From JALYXI01 sp963795835 (lineage in GTDB: Bacteria; Acidobacteriota; Terriglobia; Bryobacterales; Bryobacteraceae), in contig CAWCJC010000008.1 in the NCBI GenBank assembly GCA_963795835.1, positions 124,001 through 188,000 on the forward strand: a stretch of DNA of 64,000 nucleotides. The letters run 5' to 3'. Shown piece after piece: positions 63,530-64,000 of this stretch (position 1 is its first letter; every line of letters begins with the position of its first letter). Under the pieces are notes generated by a model. The model was not told the origin of the DNA and did not search any database. It was given only the letters and a program-made list of their open reading frames with translations. The position numbers and the translations under genes were made by a program.

Positions 63530-64000
63530 TTAGGCTGCGGCCAGCTGGCGCAAGACGTACGGCAGGATTCCGCCGTGGCGGAAGTACTCCGCTTCCTGCG
63601 GCGTGTCGACACGGGACAGCACTTCGAACTGCTTCGATTTGCCATCAGCATCGACAGCGCTCACTTGAACCTTGGCATTCGAGTGGATCGCGTTCAGAAT
63701 TCCTTCTACGTGAAAGAGTTCTTTGCCGGTGAGCTTCAGCGTGGCAGCAGTATCGCCAGGCAGGAATTGAAGCGGAAGGACGCCCATGCCGACCAGATTC
63801 GTGCGGTGGATGCGTTCGAAGGATTCGGCAATCACGGCGCGCACACCCAAAAGCTTGACGCCTTTTGCCGCCCAATCGCGGGAAGAACCGGAGCCGTATT
63901 CCTTTCCGGCCAGAATCATCAGCGGCGTGCCTTCGCGCTGATATTGCATGGCCGCATCATAGATAAACATCTGTTCGCCATCCGGCAGATGGACCGTGTA
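63530..64000 (-). CDS. acnA: Aconitate hydratase, 3' part only
   Basis: The C-terminal swivel domain of an AcnA-type aconitase: LPDGEQMFIYDAAMQY at the window edge, ILAGKEYGSGSSRDWAAKGVKLLGVRAVIAESFERIHRTNLVGMGVLPLQF, and the end YFRHGGILPYVLRQL. The frame is open to position 64000, so the N-terminal three quarters, with the 4Fe-4S ligands, lie beyond the window. The MATE gene follows 6 bases later on the same strand. Confidence 0.95.
   Translation of the reverse strand, partial: YTVHLPDGEQMFIYDAAMQYQREGTPLMILAGKEYGSGSSRDWAAKGVKLLGVRAVIAESFERIHRTNLVGMGVLPLQFLPGDTAATLKLTGKELFHVEGILNAIHSNAKVQVSAVDADGKSKQFEVLSRVDTPQEAEYFRHGGILPYVLRQLAAA

Overview
The window is a high-GC (about 60% by eye) bacterial chromosome segment with dense, mostly short-spaced genes on both strands. 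The mix of genes suggests an Acidobacteriota genome of the Solibacter/Bryobacter type. These genes include hopanoid HpnH, a DUF4159 protein, S9 and M23 secreted peptidases, secreted TIM-barrel and Gfo/Idh proteins, a family opening with an NKENAQHSTGPRT-like motif, many signal-peptide proteins of unknown function, and SSS sugar transport next to a GH63-like glycosidase. This placement is inference from gene content, not from a marker gene.

Layout. 0-4 kb: 3' part of an unknown repeat/FN3-like protein, then thrS. 4-12.8 kb: HEAT-repeat protein, a UvrC-like protein with a degenerate nuclease site, then a probable surface-glycan group (beta-helix protein, methyltransferase, GT-C-like membrane protein, Wzt-like protein without a P-loop), and rmuC. 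12.8-18.8 kb: ATP-grasp-like protein, large TPR lipo/exported protein, miaA, a DUF4159 gene followed by two decayed tandem copies of its own 3' end. 19-25.9 kb: a housekeeping run (xseB, ispA, tlyA, nadK) with overlapping starts, a TIM-barrel protein, a PepSY-like protein and hpnH. 25.9-32.1 kb: PhyH oxygenase, then two convergent operons that together encode an acyl-CoA dehydrogenase-like protein, a NodS-like methyltransferase, a GT2 glycosyltransferase, a PIG-L deacetylase and a 26-residue membrane microprotein. Next is an acyltransferase islet lying between a tRNA-Thr gene and a copy of that tRNA's 3' end. 32.2-43.2 kb: secreted glycosidase-like protein, rlmB, a baeRF-type protein, DUF4142, and a galactose operon (SSS transporter, small membrane protein, galK) divergent from a GH63-like glycosidase. 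43-51.7 kb: PNPOx-like flavoprotein, Sir2, esterase, Q-rich exported protein, Gfo/Idh oxidoreductase divergent from a heparinase-like protein across a perfect 13-bp inverted repeat, 2H phosphoesterase, fabH and an M48/SprT-like protease. 51.7-54.7 kb: a cluster of lineage-type unknowns with a possible secreted CxxC peptide, a membrane protein, and an XRE regulator whose Shine-Dalgarno sits in a hairpin. 54.8-64 kb: ubiX, pheA, speA, M23 peptidase, S9 peptidase, MATE transporter, and the 3' end of aconitase.

A striking property of the whole window is the number of single-base indels that break otherwise well-conserved genes. These include thrS (twice), a HEAT protein, a GT-C protein, the acyl-CoA dehydrogenase, galK, a PNPOx-like gene, a heparinase-like gene, a 2H phosphoesterase, a membrane protein, speA and an M23 peptidase. 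Because essential or biosynthetic genes are hit and the downstream frames stay well conserved, I read most of these as assembly or sequencing indels rather than gene decay. They are annotated here as single interrupted genes.
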